Positions 17,147 to 25,730 of a stretch of DNA of 64,000 nucleotides are shown piece after piece. The first letter of the stretch is position 1; each line of letters starts with the position of its first letter. This DNA comes from an uncultured Parabacteroides sp. (lineage in GTDB: Bacteria; Bacteroidota; Bacteroidia; Bacteroidales; Tannerellaceae): the NCBI GenBank assembly GCA_900552465.1, contig URZO01000001.1, positions 62,001 to 126,000 of the forward strand, in the 5' to 3' direction. The position numbers and the translations under genes were made by a program. A model generated the notes under the pieces. That model was not told the DNA's origin. It made no database searches and saw only the letters and a list, made by a program, of their open reading frames with translations.

Positions 17147-17278
17147 ACTCTATCGTTTTTAGTTCTGTAGGGATAAACAACGGCCGGCAGGGAAAAGTTC
17201 TCTCAAAACCGAACACACTGTCCGATATTGAACACCTATTCCCGAAGTATATCTGCACTAAATCAGTTGTTTATGTTT

Positions 17279-17295
17279 TTGGCACGGAGTTTGCC
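17279..17295 (+). promoter_or_regulatory. Predicted sigma-54 (RpoN) promoter
   Basis: TTGGCACGGAGTTTGCC matches the -24/-12 consensus TTGGCACG-N4-TTGCW at all key positions except the last base, with exactly 12 nt between GG (17281-17282) and GC (17293-17294). It lies 57 bp upstream of the HlyD gene in the divergent 17147-17352 region. It predicts control by an NtrC-type activator, which is not in the window. Confidence 0.75.
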
Positions 17296-17352
17296 TTGTA
17301 GAAGCCGACCGGACGGTAGTACCGGTAAACACGAATTAAAACAATACAAAAT

Positions 17353-18597
17353 ATGGACAGAGAGATATCAAAAGAAGTACAGAAGAAAGAACAACGCAAG
17401 CAGTTTCTCAAGATAGGAGCGGTCGCCGGTGGTCTTATCGTCCTGATCGTGGTGGTGATCTCCATGCTTCAGACCAGTCTGAAACGGAAGGATCTGAATA
17501 TTTCGACAGTCGACAAAGGCGTGATTGAAGTATCGGTCAGCGCCTCCGGTAAAGTGATCCCGGCGTTTGAAGAGATCATCAACTCGCCGATCAACTCGCG
17601 TATCGTGGAAGTCTACAAGCGCGGCGGCGACTCGGTGGATGTCGGCACGCCTATCCTGAAACTGGATTTGCAGAGCGCCGAAACAGAGTACAGAAAGCAA
17701 CTGGACGAGGAGCAGATGAAAAGCCTGCAACTGGAACAGCAGCGCGTGACAAACCACAACAAGCTGTCGGAAATGGAGATGAACCTGAAAGTCTCCCGCA
17801 TGGAACTGGACCGTAAGGCTGTGGAACTCCGGAACGAACGCTATTTAGACAGCCTCGGAGCCGGTACGACCGATAAGGTCCGCCAAGTGGAACTCGATTA
17901 TAACGTGAGCGTTCTCAAACTAAAAGAAGACGAACAGAAATACACGAACGAGCAGGCCCTGACCGAAGCTGACCTGAAAGTAAAGGAGCTGGAACTGAAT
18001 ATCTTCCGCAAGAGCCTTGCCGAAACCAAGCGGACCCTGGACGATGCCCAGATCCGTTCGCCCCGCAAAGCGATCCTGACGTATGTAAACAACGAGATCG
18101 GTTCGCAGATCGGGCAGGGAGCGAAGGTGGCGATTGTCTCCGACCTGTCCCACTTCAAGATCGAAGGCGAGATTGCCGACACCTACGGCGACCGCATTGC
18201 CGCCGGCAGTAAAGCAGTCATCAAGATCGGCAGCGACAAGCTGGACGGTACGGTGAGCGACGTCACGCCGCTCTCGAAGAACGGGGTGATCTCCTTCACT
18301 GTCCAACTGGATGAGGACAACCACAGGCGCCTGCGTTCCGGCCTGAAAACCGATGTCTACGTGATGAACGCTGTCAAAGACGATGTGCTCCGCATTGCCA
18401 ACTCCTCCTATTATGTAGGGAAAGGGGAATACGAACTCTTTGTCGTCAACGGCGACCAGTTGCTCAAACGCAAGGTGCAGTTGGGCGACAGCAACTTCGA
18501 ATACGTGGAAGTCGTCAGCGGCCTGCAGGAAGGTGACCAGGTCGTTGTCTCCGATATGAATGCTTATAAGGACAAGAACAAACTGAAATTAGAATAA
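17353..18597 (+). CDS. HlyD-family periplasmic adaptor of an efflux system
   Basis: 414 aa. One N-terminal membrane helix (~22-42, rich in V/I/L), a lipoyl/biotinyl-like half motif (VSASGKVIPAFEEIINSPINSRI), a long coiled coil (~100-235, rich in E, K, L and Q), the second lipoyl half (AQIRSPRKAILTYV) and beta-barrel/membrane-proximal domains with GLQEGDQVVVSD near the C-terminus. It links inner-membrane permeases to an outer-membrane TolC-like channel. It is the first gene after the sigma-54 promoter, and the first permease starts 1 bp after its stop. The substrate is unknown. Confidence 0.92.
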   Translation: MDREISKEVQKKEQRKQFLKIGAVAGGLIVLIVVVISMLQTSLKRKDLNISTVDKGVIEVSVSASGKVIPAFEEIINSPINSRIVEVYKRGGDSVDVGTPILKLDLQSAETEYRKQLDEEQMKSLQLEQQRVTNHNKLSEMEMNLKVSRMELDRKAVELRNERYLDSLGAGTTDKVRQVELDYNVSVLKLKEDEQKYTNEQALTEADLKVKELELNIFRKSLAETKRTLDDAQIRSPRKAILTYVNNEIGSQIGQGAKVAIVSDLSHFKIEGEIADTYGDRIAAGSKAVIKIGSDKLDGTVSDVTPLSKNGVISFTVQLDEDNHRRLRSGLKTDVYVMNAVKDDVLRIANSSYYVGKGEYELFVVNGDQLLKRKVQLGDSNFEYVEVVSGLQEGDQVVVSDMNAYKDKNKLKLE

Positions 18598-18598
18598 C

Positions 18599-19867
18599 AT
18601 GATTAAGCAATACGTTAAACAAGCCATTCAGATGCTGAAGGAGAACCGTCTCATCAGTGTCATATCCATAGCCGGTACGGCGATTTCCATAGCCATGATT
18701 ATGGTGGTAGTGCTGGTGTTCCAGATACAGTTTGCCAACTTCTATCCGGAGAATGACCGCGACAGGATGATGTATGTAGACAGCGGTACGGAAGTGAGGT
18801 CGGGCGGTGGTGGCACTAACCGCGGTAATATGTCTCCCGAAGCCGTGAAGGAATGTTTCTATTCCCTGAAATTGCCCGAAGCAGTCTCCGGATATGCCTC
18901 ACAAACGAAACCGCTCTCCATACCGGGCAAACGGATGTATAAGGCATACGATATCAAATATACAGACCCCAGCTTCTGGAAGATCTTCTCCTTCCGCTTC
19001 GTGGCAGGCAAGCCTTTTACGCAGGCCGATTTCGACTCGGCCATACCGCAGGCAGTCGTGTCGACAAGTATCGCAAAGCATCTGTACGGGACGACTGATG
19101 TCGTCGGGAAGCCTGTTATCATCGATCTGGCTACTTATACGATTTGCGGCGTGGTGGAAGACGTCAGCCGGGCGGCCGATACGGCCTACGGAAATGTGTG
19201 GGTTCCCTATACATCCGATCGTATCCTGATGTCGAATGTCTATTCGGAAAACATGTGCGGATGGTTTTCCGTCTGCCTGTTGGCAAAAGATAGTCATGAC
19301 TTCGATGCCATCCGCCAGGAACTGCTTGGACAGGTGGCTCGCTATAATGCAACAAAGAAGGATGCGGAGATCAACTTCTTCGAGAACCCGATCACCCGTT
19401 TCGATGTAGCGATCGGTTCTATCGGCCAGCGTAAGGCTAAACTGAAAGACTATCTTCTGGAGACAGGCGGCTTGCTGCTGTTCCTGTTGCTCGTCCCCGC
19501 CCTGAACCTGTTAGGCGTGACGCAGTCTTCCGTTCAGAAGCGGCGTTCGGAGATGGGCGTGCGCAAGGCGTTCGGAGCGACCTTCGGGGTGCTTGTCCGC
19601 CAGGTGTTGTATGAGAACTGCGTCATAACTCTTTTGGGAGGTATTTTAGGGCTGGCTTTGTCGATGTCGTTCCTGCCGCTTTGCAAAGACTTCCTGCTGA
19701 AGGACAGCGGGACGTCGTTGAGCGGAGACATGATCTTCCAGCCTGCCATTTTCCTGCTGGCTCTGCTTTTCAGCCTGCTGATCAATCTGCTTTCGGCCGG
19801 CATTCCGGCAGTGCAGGTCGCCCGGCAACAGATCGTGACCTCTTTGAAGGATGGAGAAGAGAATTGA
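18599..19867 (+). CDS. MacB/FtsX-type ABC transporter permease (first)
   Basis: 422 aa. Topology: one N-terminal membrane helix (~21-44, ISVISIAGTAISIAMIMVVV), a large periplasmic MacB_PCD-type domain, and three C-terminal helices of the FtsX domain (~285-305 LLLFLLLVPALNLLGV, ~335-360, ~385-405), with SVQKRRSEMGVRKAFGAT, a typical FtsX-core loop. It lies 1 bp after the HlyD gene. It is strikingly similar to the third permease (21171), starting with nearly the same QMLKENR-L-SVIS block, so the two are probably a duplication. No ATP-binding subunit is encoded next to it. Confidence 0.92.
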   Translation: MIKQYVKQAIQMLKENRLISVISIAGTAISIAMIMVVVLVFQIQFANFYPENDRDRMMYVDSGTEVRSGGGGTNRGNMSPEAVKECFYSLKLPEAVSGYASQTKPLSIPGKRMYKAYDIKYTDPSFWKIFSFRFVAGKPFTQADFDSAIPQAVVSTSIAKHLYGTTDVVGKPVIIDLATYTICGVVEDVSRAADTAYGNVWVPYTSDRILMSNVYSENMCGWFSVCLLAKDSHDFDAIRQELLGQVARYNATKKDAEINFFENPITRFDVAIGSIGQRKAKLKDYLLETGGLLLFLLLVPALNLLGVTQSSVQKRRSEMGVRKAFGATFGVLVRQVLYENCVITLLGGILGLALSMSFLPLCKDFLLKDSGTSLSGDMIFQPAIFLLALLFSLLINLLSAGIPAVQVARQQIVTSLKDGEEN

Positions 19868-19890
19868 TAAACCATTAATACGATAAGACA

Positions 19891-21159
19891 ATGATTAAGC
19901 ATATACTGAAAATAATATGGAACCAGCGTAGAAGTAATGTTTGGATCTTTATGGAGTTGCTGTTGGTCGTAGCCATTTTCTGGACCATGATGGATTCCCT
20001 GTTTGTGGATCTTTGTACCTACAGAAGCCCTTTAGGCTTTGATATAACAAATGTATACAAAGTAAACCTCGGGAAGATGAGTCCGGATGTACCCGGTTAC
20101 GTCCCAGACGAGCAACACCAGACGTCCGATGGGGAAGATGTGATACGCCTGACAGATAACCTGCGCCAAAATCCCCAAGTGGAAGAGGCCTGTCTTGCTC
20201 TGGCCGCCTGTCCTTATTCCTGGAATACATCCTGGACTTACTTGATCCAGGCGGAGGCCGATACAACTCAGAAGGCCAATATATTCCAACGTTTACAAGT
20301 GGAACCTGCCTATTACGATGTTTTCCGGATCACGGATCAGGAGGGACATCCCTTGCGTCCGATCGTAGAACAGCATACGGGCGATCTTGTTATTACCGCC
20401 GATATGGAGAAAGACTTCTGGGACGGACAATCAGGAATCGGCCGGCAAGTGAAATGGAGTGCTACCTCCGAGGAGTTGATGACTGTCGCTGCCGTTTCCT
20501 CTCCGCTCCGGCGGACAGAATATGATAAGAGCCAGTCTTGCTTCTATCTCCTGTGGCGCAGTGACAAGGATATCATTGAAACCGCCGAGTGGCAGCAGGC
20601 GCAGAACCTGGAATGCTTCATCCGGATGAAAGACGGTTTCCGGGCGGAAGATATGGAGGCGCTGTTGCAGCAGATGAACGACCGCCTGACCGTGAATAAC
20701 CTCTATGTCTCCAGCGTAACGCCTCTTCAGGAGATGCGGGCCTCTTTCCTGAAGCCCCGCACGGACAACCTGACGAAGAAGTCCGTTCTCATCGGTTTCA
20801 TGCTGGTCAACGTCTTCTTCGGCATCGTCGGGACCTTCTGGCTCCGCACGCAATACCGCCGGGGCGAGTTGGGGCTGCGTGCCGCTCTTGGAGCTTCCCG
20901 GAGCAAGCTGAAGCAGTTCATGAATGTGGAAGGTCTCTGCCTGCTGTTCTTCACCGTGCCGCTGGTTCTGATCTTTATTGTCAATATGCTCTACTTCGAT
21001 ATGCCGGATACCTATCGTCAGCCTTACTCCTTATGGCGCTTCCTGGTGACCTTTGGCGGCAGTTGCCTGTTGCTGGCCGGCATGATCTGGGTCGGTATCT
21101 GGTTCCCGGCACGGAAGATTGCGAAGATGGATCCGGCCGAGTCATTACATTACGAATAA
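19891..21159 (+). CDS. MacB/FtsX-type ABC transporter permease (second, divergent member)
   Basis: 422 aa with the same helix layout as its neighbours: an N-terminal helix (~20-40), a periplasmic domain, then a C-terminal FtsX region with LIGFMLVNVFFGIVGTFWL, TQYRRGELGLRAALGASRSKLK and a last helix FLVTFGGSCLLLAGMIWVGIWFPA. Its sequence is distant from the first and third permeases, so it may be the partner in a heterodimer. It lies 23 bp after the first permease and 11 bp before the third. Confidence 0.9.
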   Translation: MIKHILKIIWNQRRSNVWIFMELLLVVAIFWTMMDSLFVDLCTYRSPLGFDITNVYKVNLGKMSPDVPGYVPDEQHQTSDGEDVIRLTDNLRQNPQVEEACLALAACPYSWNTSWTYLIQAEADTTQKANIFQRLQVEPAYYDVFRITDQEGHPLRPIVEQHTGDLVITADMEKDFWDGQSGIGRQVKWSATSEELMTVAAVSSPLRRTEYDKSQSCFYLLWRSDKDIIETAEWQQAQNLECFIRMKDGFRAEDMEALLQQMNDRLTVNNLYVSSVTPLQEMRASFLKPRTDNLTKKSVLIGFMLVNVFFGIVGTFWLRTQYRRGELGLRAALGASRSKLKQFMNVEGLCLLFFTVPLVLIFIVNMLYFDMPDTYRQPYSLWRFLVTFGGSCLLLAGMIWVGIWFPARKIAKMDPAESLHYE

Positions 21160-21170
21160 ATACAACTAAT

Positions 21171-22445
21171 ATGTTCAAACAATACCTCAAACAAGCCTTC
21201 CAGATGCTGAAAGAGAACCGCCTCACCAGCGTGATCTCGATTTTAGGAACAGCCCTCTCTATCGCAATGATATTGGTGGTCATACTTCAATTCCAAATCA
21301 AGCTGGTCGGCTTTCGGCCGGAGTCGAACCGCGACAGGATGCTCTATATCCCCGGTATACGGGCCGATTCACGGACCGATCCGAACAACCGTAATTCCAC
21401 AGCCATGTCGGACGGTGTTGTGAAGGAGTGTCTCTATTCCCTTCAGACCCCCGAGGCCGTGACTGCTATGACAAAGAGCAGTGCGATCGTTTCCTTGCCG
21501 AACCGGCGGTTGTTCGAAGAGCAAGTGATCTGCTACACCGATCCCGGATTCTGGAAAGTCTTCGACTTCCTCTTCCTCGCCGGCAAGCCCTTCACGGAGG
21601 CCGACTTCAGTTCGGGACTGCCGCGTGCTGTGATCACGAATACGCTGGCCCGCAAACTGTTCGGCTCGGAAGACCCTGTCGGGAAGGAGATCGAGATGGG
21701 ATATGTCTCCTACTTGGTCACAGGCGTGGTGAAAGAACCCTCGCGGGTGGCTGATAATGCTTATTCCGATGTCTGGATTCCTTATACCAGTAATAGCAAC
21801 TACGTGAACATGCAGTCATGTGGAGGCGTCTGCGGCTATTTTCAGGCTGTGATCTTGGCGCATGGCTCCGGCGACTTCGATGACATCCGCGCAGAGATCA
21901 AGCAGGCAGTCGCTCGCTATAACGCTGCTGGACGTGACTTTGTGCTGGGGATCAACTACGTATATTCCCGCTTAGATGTGGCATTAGGGTCGAACGATAT
22001 GAACGGAGGCAAACAAGTCGGGTGGGTGGAATACCTGACCCAGAAAATGCCCCTGCTGCTCTTCCTTCTGCTGGTGCCGACGCTGAACCTGACGGGTGTT
22101 ATCCAGTCGTCCGTCCAGAAGCGCCGTTCCGAGATGGGGCTTCGCAAAGCTTTCGGGGCGACGAAAGGGCGTCTGCTGACACAAGTGTTATGCGAGAACC
22201 TGATCACGACGATGATAGGGGGGATCATCGGGATCATCCTCTCCGTCGTGCTGCTCCATCTATGCAAGTCGTTCCTGCTGTCCAAAGAGACGATCATTAC
22301 GTTCGAGATGTTGTTCAAGCCCGCTCTCTTTGCCGTCGCCCTCTTTCTCACCCTGCTGCTGAACCTGCTGAGTGCCGGCCTGCCGGCGATCCGCATAGCC
22401 CGGGAGCAAATAGTAGATGCCCTGAAAGACAACGATAATTCATGA
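21171..22445 (+). CDS. MacB/FtsX-type ABC transporter permease (third, paralogue of the first)
   Basis: 424 aa from the ATG at 21171, chosen because the peptide then starts like the first permease (MFKQYLKQAFQMLKENR); a longer frame back to 21033 would overlap the second permease by 127 bp. MacB_PCD domain with FWKVFDFLFLAGKPFTEADF, then FtsX core with SVQKRRSEMGLRKAFGATKGRL and three C-terminal helices. It is the last gene of the sigma-54-driven operon. The partner ATPase must come from elsewhere. After it the strand is non-coding for more than 700 bp. Confidence 0.92.
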   Translation: MFKQYLKQAFQMLKENRLTSVISILGTALSIAMILVVILQFQIKLVGFRPESNRDRMLYIPGIRADSRTDPNNRNSTAMSDGVVKECLYSLQTPEAVTAMTKSSAIVSLPNRRLFEEQVICYTDPGFWKVFDFLFLAGKPFTEADFSSGLPRAVITNTLARKLFGSEDPVGKEIEMGYVSYLVTGVVKEPSRVADNAYSDVWIPYTSNSNYVNMQSCGGVCGYFQAVILAHGSGDFDDIRAEIKQAVARYNAAGRDFVLGINYVYSRLDVALGSNDMNGGKQVGWVEYLTQKMPLLLFLLLVPTLNLTGVIQSSVQKRRSEMGLRKAFGATKGRLLTQVLCENLITTMIGGIIGIILSVVLLHLCKSFLLSKETIITFEMLFKPALFAVALFLTLLLNLLSAGLPAIRIAREQIVDALKDNDNS

Positions 22446-22500
22446 ATGATGATTTATGGGTGTGTTTCGTGTTGAAGGTTATAGAGCCGAGAGTATCTGT

Positions 22501-22589
22501 TTCCCCTCTTGAGAGGGGATAAGGGGTGTGTTATCTTCCTGTTTATCAAAGAAAATTCACACACCCCCTGCCCCCTCTCAAGAGGGGAA
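22501..22589. repeat. MITE-like palindromic element
   Basis: Two 31-bp arms (22501-22531 and 22559-22589) are inverted copies with about three or four mismatches around a 27-nt loop. Each arm itself contains a palindrome (CCCCTCTTGAGAGGGG and CCCCTCTCAAGAGGGG). No ORF or transposase. Similar CCCTCT-AGAGGG hairpins occur as dispersed elements in Bacteroidota genomes (from memory). Around it, 22446-22500 and 22590-22914 show nothing I can support. Confidence 0.7.
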
Positions 22590-22917
22590 GGGGTTACCAA
22601 CGGTCATATAAACAAACTGGTAAATCATCATTTATTGATTCAAAACTTTACAACAACCCCCTTTGTAGTTGTTTTACTATTTCGTCCGAAAAGTTGATCT
22701 GTTTTGAATTGACTCTTTTTGCGGTTTTAGCCTTTTGGGCTGACAGCAGAGGAAACGAGGTGCCGGGATCGTTCTGAAAAGCGTACAGTTTGATTGGTGG
22801 AGAACGGAAATGCCGGCAATGTGGTAAGGCTTAACTCTCGGAGAATCGCCTGTAGCAAAATGAAGACGGGCTACATGCCAAATATTCAAAGGGAATTTCA
22901 AGGGGCTTTTTGCCATG

Positions 22918-23054
22918 AAGACGGTCATCATTCCGATTACGACCGTCCTGATCGTCATTACGACCGTCCTGATCTTCGCGAGGTGCCGAGTGCACCACCT
23001 ATCAGGACGGTCAAGTAGCAAAAGAGGACGGTCGTGATGGTAAAGAGGACGGTC
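22918..23054. repeat. Two inverted half-arrays of a 21-bp repeat
   Basis: Plus-oriented GACCGTCCTGAT copies start at 22941 and 22962; inverted AGGACGGTC copies start at 23004, 23025 and 23046, all at exactly 21-bp spacing. A degenerate copy (ACGGTCAT) precedes them at 22921. The two half-arrays face each other across 22975-23001, giving a large potential cruciform (GACCGTCCTGAT with ATCAGGACGGTC). A 40-codon ORF (22915-23037) runs through it, but I see no support that it is expressed. Confidence 0.75.
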
Positions 23055-23208
23055 ATAATGGCGAAAAACGCCCAGGAAAAGAGAAAACATCCCTTTTTAA
23101 CGGCTTAAAAGAGGATTAACATTTGCTTGATTTCGAATGCCTTTTTATCCTGAAAAACATGTTTTATACAATAAGCCCCCTAAAACGGCTATCGGTTTTA
23201 CGGTAGCC

Positions 23209-23943
23209 TCATGTTGTTTGCTTTGTATCGGGTTTATTTTGCTCATAGTACTCCTCTTTCTTTTTGTTTGCAGCCTGTACCAGGCTCGTGACATAGACCG
23301 TGAAGATCGGGAACATCATCATGCCGAGAGCGGCCAGCAGAACGGACAGAATGCGTCCTGTAGGCGTGATCGCGATGACGTTGGACCCGACGGTCGTCAC
23401 GTCCATAAAAGCCCACCAGAGGGCATCGCTGTAATCCCTGACTTCGGGGTTCACCTTATGTTCGAGGACGAAAAAGATCAGACTGGAGAAATAGACCATT
23501 GCCAGGAGCATCGTCAGGTAGGAGACGAAAAGGCCGGAAGCCCGGTTGGAGGTCAGCCAGCCCACCACGATCGCCAGCGCCCATCCGCTACGCACGAGCG
23601 GGATGAAACGCAGGAAATAGGTTACTTCCGCCGAGAAGGTGAAGCCGTAATAATCGATAATATTGAGGTAGGGAATCGAAACGAGCAGGAAGATAAAGTG
23701 CGTTTGCAGATAATGTAATTTATGTTTTGATAACAAAAACTCCAGTACGAAATCGGCAATAAAAAACATGCAAATCCAGAACTGTGTTTTCAGATAGGAC
23801 GTTTGTGTGATGAACGGAATGTCGTTGAAGGTGTCGATCGAAATATCCACGATAAGGAAAAGCGAAAGTAATAGAATCATTACGTGAAGCACTCCGTAAA
23901 TGCCTCGCTTTTCGTAGAAAAAGTCATTGAATGCAGTTTTCAT
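23209..23943 (-). CDS. Voltage-gated-like (potassium) ion channel protein
   Basis: 244 aa with about six hydrophobic segments: ~17-38, ~55-75, ~80-98, ~103-125, ~138-160, and a last helix ~195-220. Between the last two is a pore loop, DALWWAFMDVTTVGSNVIAITPTGR, in the position of a K+ channel filter. The classical TVGYG is replaced by TVGSN, so selectivity is uncertain. The C-terminus is a short charged tail. It is divergent from the GadC-like gene 182 bp away. In Bacteroides, a potassium channel gene is reported beside gadB, glsA and gadC (from memory), which supports a link to acid resistance. No gadB is present here. Confidence 0.82.
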   Translation of the reverse strand: MKTAFNDFFYEKRGIYGVLHVMILLLSLFLIVDISIDTFNDIPFITQTSYLKTQFWICMFFIADFVLEFLLSKHKLHYLQTHFIFLLVSIPYLNIIDYYGFTFSAEVTYFLRFIPLVRSGWALAIVVGWLTSNRASGLFVSYLTMLLAMVYFSSLIFFVLEHKVNPEVRDYSDALWWAFMDVTTVGSNVIAITPTGRILSVLLAALGMMMFPIFTVYVTSLVQAANKKKEEYYEQNKPDTKQTT

Positions 23944-24125
23944 TATCTTGAAAGATTACGTATTACCGAATGAAACAGCAGAGGGACGGATTTTGTTTTT
24001 AACACTTATTCGTTAATTAACCAAGTTTGACATCCTCTTGACAAACTAACACAAAAAGGAGTTGTTATACTGTCAATACAAGCGAAACTAAACGAAACAA
24101 AATTCACATTTTAATAGTAAAATTC

Positions 24126-25640
24126 ATGGCAAATATTGGAAAAGCAGTAAAACTTGGAGTCTTTACTCTTGCGATTATGAATGTAACGGCAGTTGTCTCG
24201 CTTCGCGGACTGCCAGCTGAAGCTGTCTATGGACTGAGCTCGGCCTTTTATTATTTGTTTGCGGCAATCGTGTTCTTAATCCCTACCTCGTTGGTGGCGG
24301 CCGAGTTGGCAGCCATGTTTCAGGATAAACAGGGTGGTGTGTTCCGATGGGTAGGAGAGGCTTACGGTAAAAAATGGGGCTTTTTAGCTATCTGGGTACA
24401 ATGGATCGAAAGTACGATCTGGTATCCGACCGTGCTGACGTTCGGTGCCGTTTCCATCGCGTTTATCGGGATGAACGACGCGCACGACATGGTGTTAGCT
24501 TCAAACAAAATGTACACCCTCGTGGTGGTGTTGATCATTTACTGGCTGGCGACTTTTATCTCGCTGAAGGGATTGAGTTGGGTCGGTAAAGTAGCGAAAG
24601 TGGGTGGTATCGTCGGAACGATTCTCCCGGCTGCCCTGTTGATTATCCTGGGAGTTGTTTATCTCTGCATGGGCGGACATTCCAATATGGATTTTCACGG
24701 TAATTTCTTCCCCGACTTTACGAAGTTCGACAACCTGGTGCTGGCGTCCAGTATATTCCTCTTTTATGCCGGTATGGAGATGGGCGGTATCCACGTGAAA
24801 GATGTGGAGAACCCGACTAAGAACTATCCGAAAGCCGTGTTTATCGGTGCGCTGATCACTGTTGTTATCTTTGTATTGGGTACTTTTGCCTTGGGTATTA
24901 TCATCCCGGAAAAAGACATTAACCTGACGCAGAGTCTGCTGGTCGGTTTCGACAACTACTTCAAGTTTATCCATGCTTCCTGGCTGTCTCCGATCATCGC
25001 TATTGCATTGGCATTCGGCGTTCTGGCAGGTGTGCTGACATGGGTGGCCGGTCCGTCAAAAGGTATCTTTGCCGTAGGTAAAGCCGGTTATCTGCCTCCG
25101 TTCTTCCAGAAGACAAACAAGCTGGGCGTACAAAAGAATATCCTGCTGATTCAGGGACTGGCTGTTACGCTTCTGAGTTTGCTGTTCGTGGTGATGCCTT
25201 CCGTACAGAGTTTCTATCAGATCCTTTCTCAGTTGACGGTGATCCTGTACCTGGTTATGTATCTGTTGATGTTCTCCGGTGCAATCGCATTACGCTACCG
25301 GATGAAGAAAGCCAATCGTCCGTTCCGTATCGGTAAACATGGTAATGGTTTGATGTGGTTTATCGGCGGTCTTGGCTTCTGTGGTTCGCTGCTCGCTTTC
25401 ATCCTGAGCTTTATCCCGCCCAGCCAGATTTCGACGGGTAACAATACGGTTTGGTTCTCCGTACTGATTATCGGCGCCATCGTGGTGATAGCCGCTCCGT
25501 TTATCATCTATGCTTCCAAAAAACCGTCCTGGGTCGATCCGAACACTGAGTTCGAACCGTTCCATTGGGAAGAGGACAAACAGGTTCAGGGCGCTTCCAC
25601 TTCAACGACAAGTAGCAGCACGGCTTCTGACAAGGCGTGA
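24126..25640 (+). CDS. gadC: GadC-like glutamate:GABA antiporter (APC superfamily)
   Basis: 504 aa with about 12 membrane helices. It resembles E. coli GadC through its length: LIPTSLVAAELAAMFQDKQGGVFRWVGEAYG, a KVAKVGGIVGTILPAALLIILG stretch, FFPDFTKFDNLVLASSIFLFYAGMEMGGIHVKDVENPTKNYP, VAGPSKGIFAVGKAGYLP, and ILSFIPPSQI. GadC exchanges glutamate for GABA and, with glutamate decarboxylase, uses up protons. It probably works with a decarboxylase encoded elsewhere. The C-terminal tail is Ser/Thr-rich and lacks the His-rich plug of E. coli GadC. The start follows a 182-bp divergent region shared with the channel gene. Confidence 0.88.
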   Translation: MANIGKAVKLGVFTLAIMNVTAVVSLRGLPAEAVYGLSSAFYYLFAAIVFLIPTSLVAAELAAMFQDKQGGVFRWVGEAYGKKWGFLAIWVQWIESTIWYPTVLTFGAVSIAFIGMNDAHDMVLASNKMYTLVVVLIIYWLATFISLKGLSWVGKVAKVGGIVGTILPAALLIILGVVYLCMGGHSNMDFHGNFFPDFTKFDNLVLASSIFLFYAGMEMGGIHVKDVENPTKNYPKAVFIGALITVVIFVLGTFALGIIIPEKDINLTQSLLVGFDNYFKFIHASWLSPIIAIALAFGVLAGVLTWVAGPSKGIFAVGKAGYLPPFFQKTNKLGVQKNILLIQGLAVTLLSLLFVVMPSVQSFYQILSQLTVILYLVMYLLMFSGAIALRYRMKKANRPFRIGKHGNGLMWFIGGLGFCGSLLAFILSFIPPSQISTGNNTVWFSVLIIGAIVVIAAPFIIYASKKPSWVDPNTEFEPFHWEEDKQVQGASTSTTSSSTASDKA

Positions 25641-25667
25641 ACTGATATATCTATTTAATTTGATGAA

Positions 25668-25704
25668 AACAGGGACGTCTCCATTTTAGGAGAGCGTCCC
25701 TGTT
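25668..25704. terminator. Bidirectional terminator between gadC and susD
   Basis: AACAGGGACG-TCTCC and GGAGAGCGTCCCTGTT pair with one bulged base around an ATTTTA loop, between two convergent genes, 27 bp after the gadC stop and 26 bp after the minus-strand susD stop. Confidence 0.75.
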
Positions 25705-25730
25705 GCTTAAAAACTAATACTTGAAAATGC

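Noticed and set aside
21033..21170. Longer start of the third permease at 21033
   Set aside because: It would overlap the end of the second permease by 127 bp, and the ATG at 21171 gives an N-terminus that matches the first permease.
22794..23018. ORF of 74 codons in the repeat block
   Set aside because: It runs through inverted repeats, shows no family feature, and competes with another frame; treated as non-coding.
22918..23054. CRISPR array or tRNA-like structure
   Set aside because: Repeats are in two opposite orientations with a 21-bp period and no spacers; no cloverleaf could be drawn.
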